Assembly (NCBI GenBank): GCA_037441765.1
Contig: JBBIRM010000141.1
Coordinates: 1-7,590 of the forward strand
Source of the DNA: JBBIRM01 sp037441765
GTDB taxonomy: Bacteria; Desulfobacterota; BSN033; UBA1163
Length of the DNA stretch: 7,590 bases
Reading direction: 5' to 3'
A program made the translations under genes and the position numbers. The stretch's first letter is position 1. Each line of letters opens with the position of its first letter. Below the pieces are notes generated by a model. That model had not been told where the DNA came from. It searched no databases and saw only the letters and a list, made by a program, of their open reading frames with translations. Below are positions 6,200 through 7,590 of this stretch, one piece after another.

Positions 6200-7405
6200 A
6201 AAATAGATGAATAGGGCACTCAACCCTGCAATCACAAATAGGATTACACCGATGCCAATCCATCCCCATGCTGTGGAGGCCTTCACCGTGACCCTCATCT
6301 CAACGGTCTTATCCGATTTTTCTCCATTGACCATACAACCAACTGAATAGTCCCCAAGCAGGGCCTGGGGTGCAGGTTTAACTGTCACTTCAACCTGTTT
6401 TAATGCATTTGGCTCTAAGGCATCGATCTTCTCAGGTTTGAATGTCACCTCCCAGTTTTCAGGTTTGAAAGAAGAGAAGGTAATGTTTCGATTTACTGCA
6501 GAACCAGTATTTTTCACAAAGAGCGAGAAATTGGCAGGTTTTCCAGGAAAGGCTTCAAGAGATAGAACACCTGTCGGAGTTCCTGCATCGAGTTTGTAAA
6601 TACCTGTCAGAATGACCATCAACCTTACATCTGCCTTCTGCTCCCCAGAACTGATGCTAACAAGAATTGGATATTCCCCCGACCTTGCCTCCCTCCAGGG
6701 AGAAACCTCAACCGCTACGCTCTGGCTTGATCCCCCTTTGATTCTGAGGCTTGAGATCTGCTTTGTCTCATAAGAGGGTTTAAAAGTGATCTCCCATTTT
6801 TCAGGTCCAATGGCAGAGAGGTTAAAGGTTCGATCTGATTCACTCTTGTTCATCACATCTAAAGAGAATTCAAACTTTGCATCTGTTGGTCCTCTTAGGA
6901 CGGGATAGGAGGTGGTGATTTGAATGTCGTCCGCCCCAGGGGTCCTCTCCCTTACCGTCACAGTAAGTTTATGCGAGGAGGTAAACTTTCCATCTTCTGT
7001 CTGGGCATCAAACTGGAATACATAAGTCCCAAGGGTAACCGTTTTATCTGGTTCAAGGGTGAGGGTTAAGTTTTTCGACTTCCCATTGGGGACATAGACC
7101 CCTGAGACTTGAAAATCTGCCCCTTTAAGTTTCGCCTTCCATCCTTTGGGGATAGTAGAGATTTTGACATCGATGGTCTCATCAGTCCGTCCCTGATTGA
7201 CAAGATTAAGGTCCATCCGTACGGTCTCCCCTTTTGTCACAATGACCCCAGAATATTCTGGGAAGATGGCAATTCCCCTTTCGGGTCTCGTATCCTTCTT
7301 CTCCTCCTTCTCCTCTGATGCGATTAGTGAGCAGGGAATGAGAAAAGAAAGAAGAATGACTAAAAATAATAAATATGTTGCATTACGTCGTGTTAACCCT
7401 CTCAT
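6188..7405 (-). CDS. Exported, membrane-anchored NEW3-repeat protein (COG1470-like)
   Basis: A 405-residue protein with a signal peptide (MRGLTRR, then a hydrophobic core, ending near SLIAS at 26-30) and a charged E/K stretch. Three Ig-like repeats follow at about 48-151, 166-266 and 270-376. One C-terminal membrane helix (about 380-402) ends in GRR. Each repeat carries the mark of NEW3 (alpha-galactosidase-associated) domains, a proline-x-x-tryptophan turn: PKGW (86-89), PEKW (201-204) and PENW (315-318). The last two are followed by E-[IV]-TFKP. The bulk of the protein should face outside, held by its tail. It begins the operon with the ABC ATPase and permease, a linkage that I recall from other bacteria and archaea, so it is probably an accessory or substrate-guiding subunit. 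Its exact job is unknown. The frame is open to a TTG at 7483, but ATG 7405 has a perfect AGGAGGT 6 nt upstream and gives a normal signal peptide. Confidence 0.88.
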   Translation of the reverse strand: MRGLTRRNATYLLFLVILLSFLIPCSLIASEEKEEKKDTRPERGIAIFPEYSGVIVTKGETVRMDLNLVNQGRTDETIDVKISTIPKGWKAKLKGADFQVSGVYVPNGKSKNLTLTLEPDKTVTLGTYVFQFDAQTEDGKFTSSHKLTVTVRERTPGADDIQITTSYPVLRGPTDAKFEFSLDVMNKSESDRTFNLSAIGPEKWEITFKPSYETKQISSLRIKGGSSQSVAVEVSPWREARSGEYPILVSISSGEQKADVRLMVILTGIYKLDAGTPTGVLSLEAFPGKPANFSLFVKNTGSAVNRNITFSSFKPENWEVTFKPEKIDALEPNALKQVEVTVKPAPQALLGDYSVGCMVNGEKSDKTVEMRVTVKASTAWGWIGIGVILFVIAGLSALFIYFGRR

Positions 7406-7411
7406 AAGTCT

Positions 7412-7418
7412 ACCTCCT
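7412..7418 (-). promoter_or_regulatory. Strong ribosome binding site of the NEW3 gene
   Basis: AGGAGGT on the minus strand, 6 nt before ATG 7405, is an ideal Shine-Dalgarno. It fixes the start 26 codons inside the longest open frame. Confidence 0.85.
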
Positions 7419-7487
7419 AAATAGGATTGACCTTTAATCATGATTTTTAGAATCTGGGCTGGCCGTTGTGAAGATTTGTGCAAAAAT

Positions 7488-7515
7488 ATTTAACCATTCA
7501 TTATTTGATTGTCAA
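7488..7515 (-). promoter_or_regulatory. Sigma70-type promoter of the NEW3-ABC operon
   Basis: A consensus -35 TTGACA (7515-7510) is followed after 16 bp by TTAAAT (7493-7488), four of six matches to TATAAT. Transcription would begin near 7481, giving a leader of about 76 nt before ATG 7405. The leader contains the 10-bp palindrome AATCATGATT (7436-7445), of unknown meaning. This start point lies on or after the TTG at 7483, which argues against the longer protein. Confidence 0.55.
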
Positions 7516-7590
7516 GTAAATCTTTTGAGACTGTTATTTAAAATTCAAAAGTGCACTCTTAGTCTTCTTAAAAAACCTTCATGGAAGCAG
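7516..7590. other. Upstream flank without recognised gene
   Basis: This AT-rich end of the window has no open frame of useful length on either strand. On the minus strand CTTCCATGAAG followed by GTTTTTT resembles a very weak hairpin with a T-run (about 7567-7585). It could be the tail of a terminator for a gene beyond the edge, but the stem is only 4 bp. Confidence 0.3.

Noticed and set aside
5434..6219. Longer ATPase starting at GTG 6219
   Set aside because: It has a weaker ribosome site, a 32-nt overlap with the previous gene and extra non-family residues; GTG 6186 fits better.
6188..7483. Longer NEW3 protein starting at TTG 7483 (431 residues)
   Set aside because: The TTG coincides with the predicted transcription start, has no ribosome site, and would put 26 residues before a normal signal peptide; ATG 7405 has AGGAGGT at 6 nt.

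Overview
The window comes from a bacterial chromosome of moderate GC content. All five genes I can support lie on the minus strand, and the intergenic DNA is rich in palindromic dispersed repeats. Repeats of this style (G/C-run hairpins of the AAATCCCCCC type, CTCACCCTAACCCTCTCCC palindromes, GGGCAAGGG-type hairpins) are, from memory, frequent in Desulfobacterota ('Deltaproteobacteria'), Nitrospirota and related anaerobic lineages. Taxonomy is therefore only a low-confidence guess. No rRNA, tRNA, CRISPR array, transposase or phage gene was seen.

Reading in the direction of transcription (right to left), the first block at 7515-4466 is a tight three-gene unit. It starts from a good sigma70-type promoter (TTGACA, 16 bp, TTAAAT) and encodes an exported, membrane-anchored protein with three NEW3/Ig-like repeats, an ABC ATPase and an ABC-2 type permease. 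The junctions are a 1-nt gap and an ATGATG start/stop overlap, so the three products are very probably made together and form one membrane transporter with an extracytoplasmic accessory subunit. The start codons of the first two genes are corrected here using Shine-Dalgarno (SD) positions. A 12-TM-type MFS transporter of the UMF1/Atg22-like family follows about 100 nt downstream on the same strand and may belong to the same transcript.

The region at 2511-3054 carries no gene. It holds a MITE-like 179-bp element with 15-bp terminal inverted repeats and an internal 31-bp tandem repeat, then a pair of perfect 8-bp hairpins and two further small inverted repeats. Next to the last gene it has an operator-like cluster of GTTAA/TTAAC half-sites and a TATAAT box.

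The most unusual item is the gene at 222-2510. It is one uninterrupted frame joining a complete acyl-CoA synthetase (AMP-forming, about residues 1-502) to a complete SsuC/TauC-type ABC importer permease (about residues 520-762). If real, it physically couples uptake of a carboxylic or sulfonic acid-like substrate to CoA activation. The cognate ATPase and binding protein are not in the window. Two copies of another palindromic repeat lie just beyond its stop codon (58-90 and 160-201).
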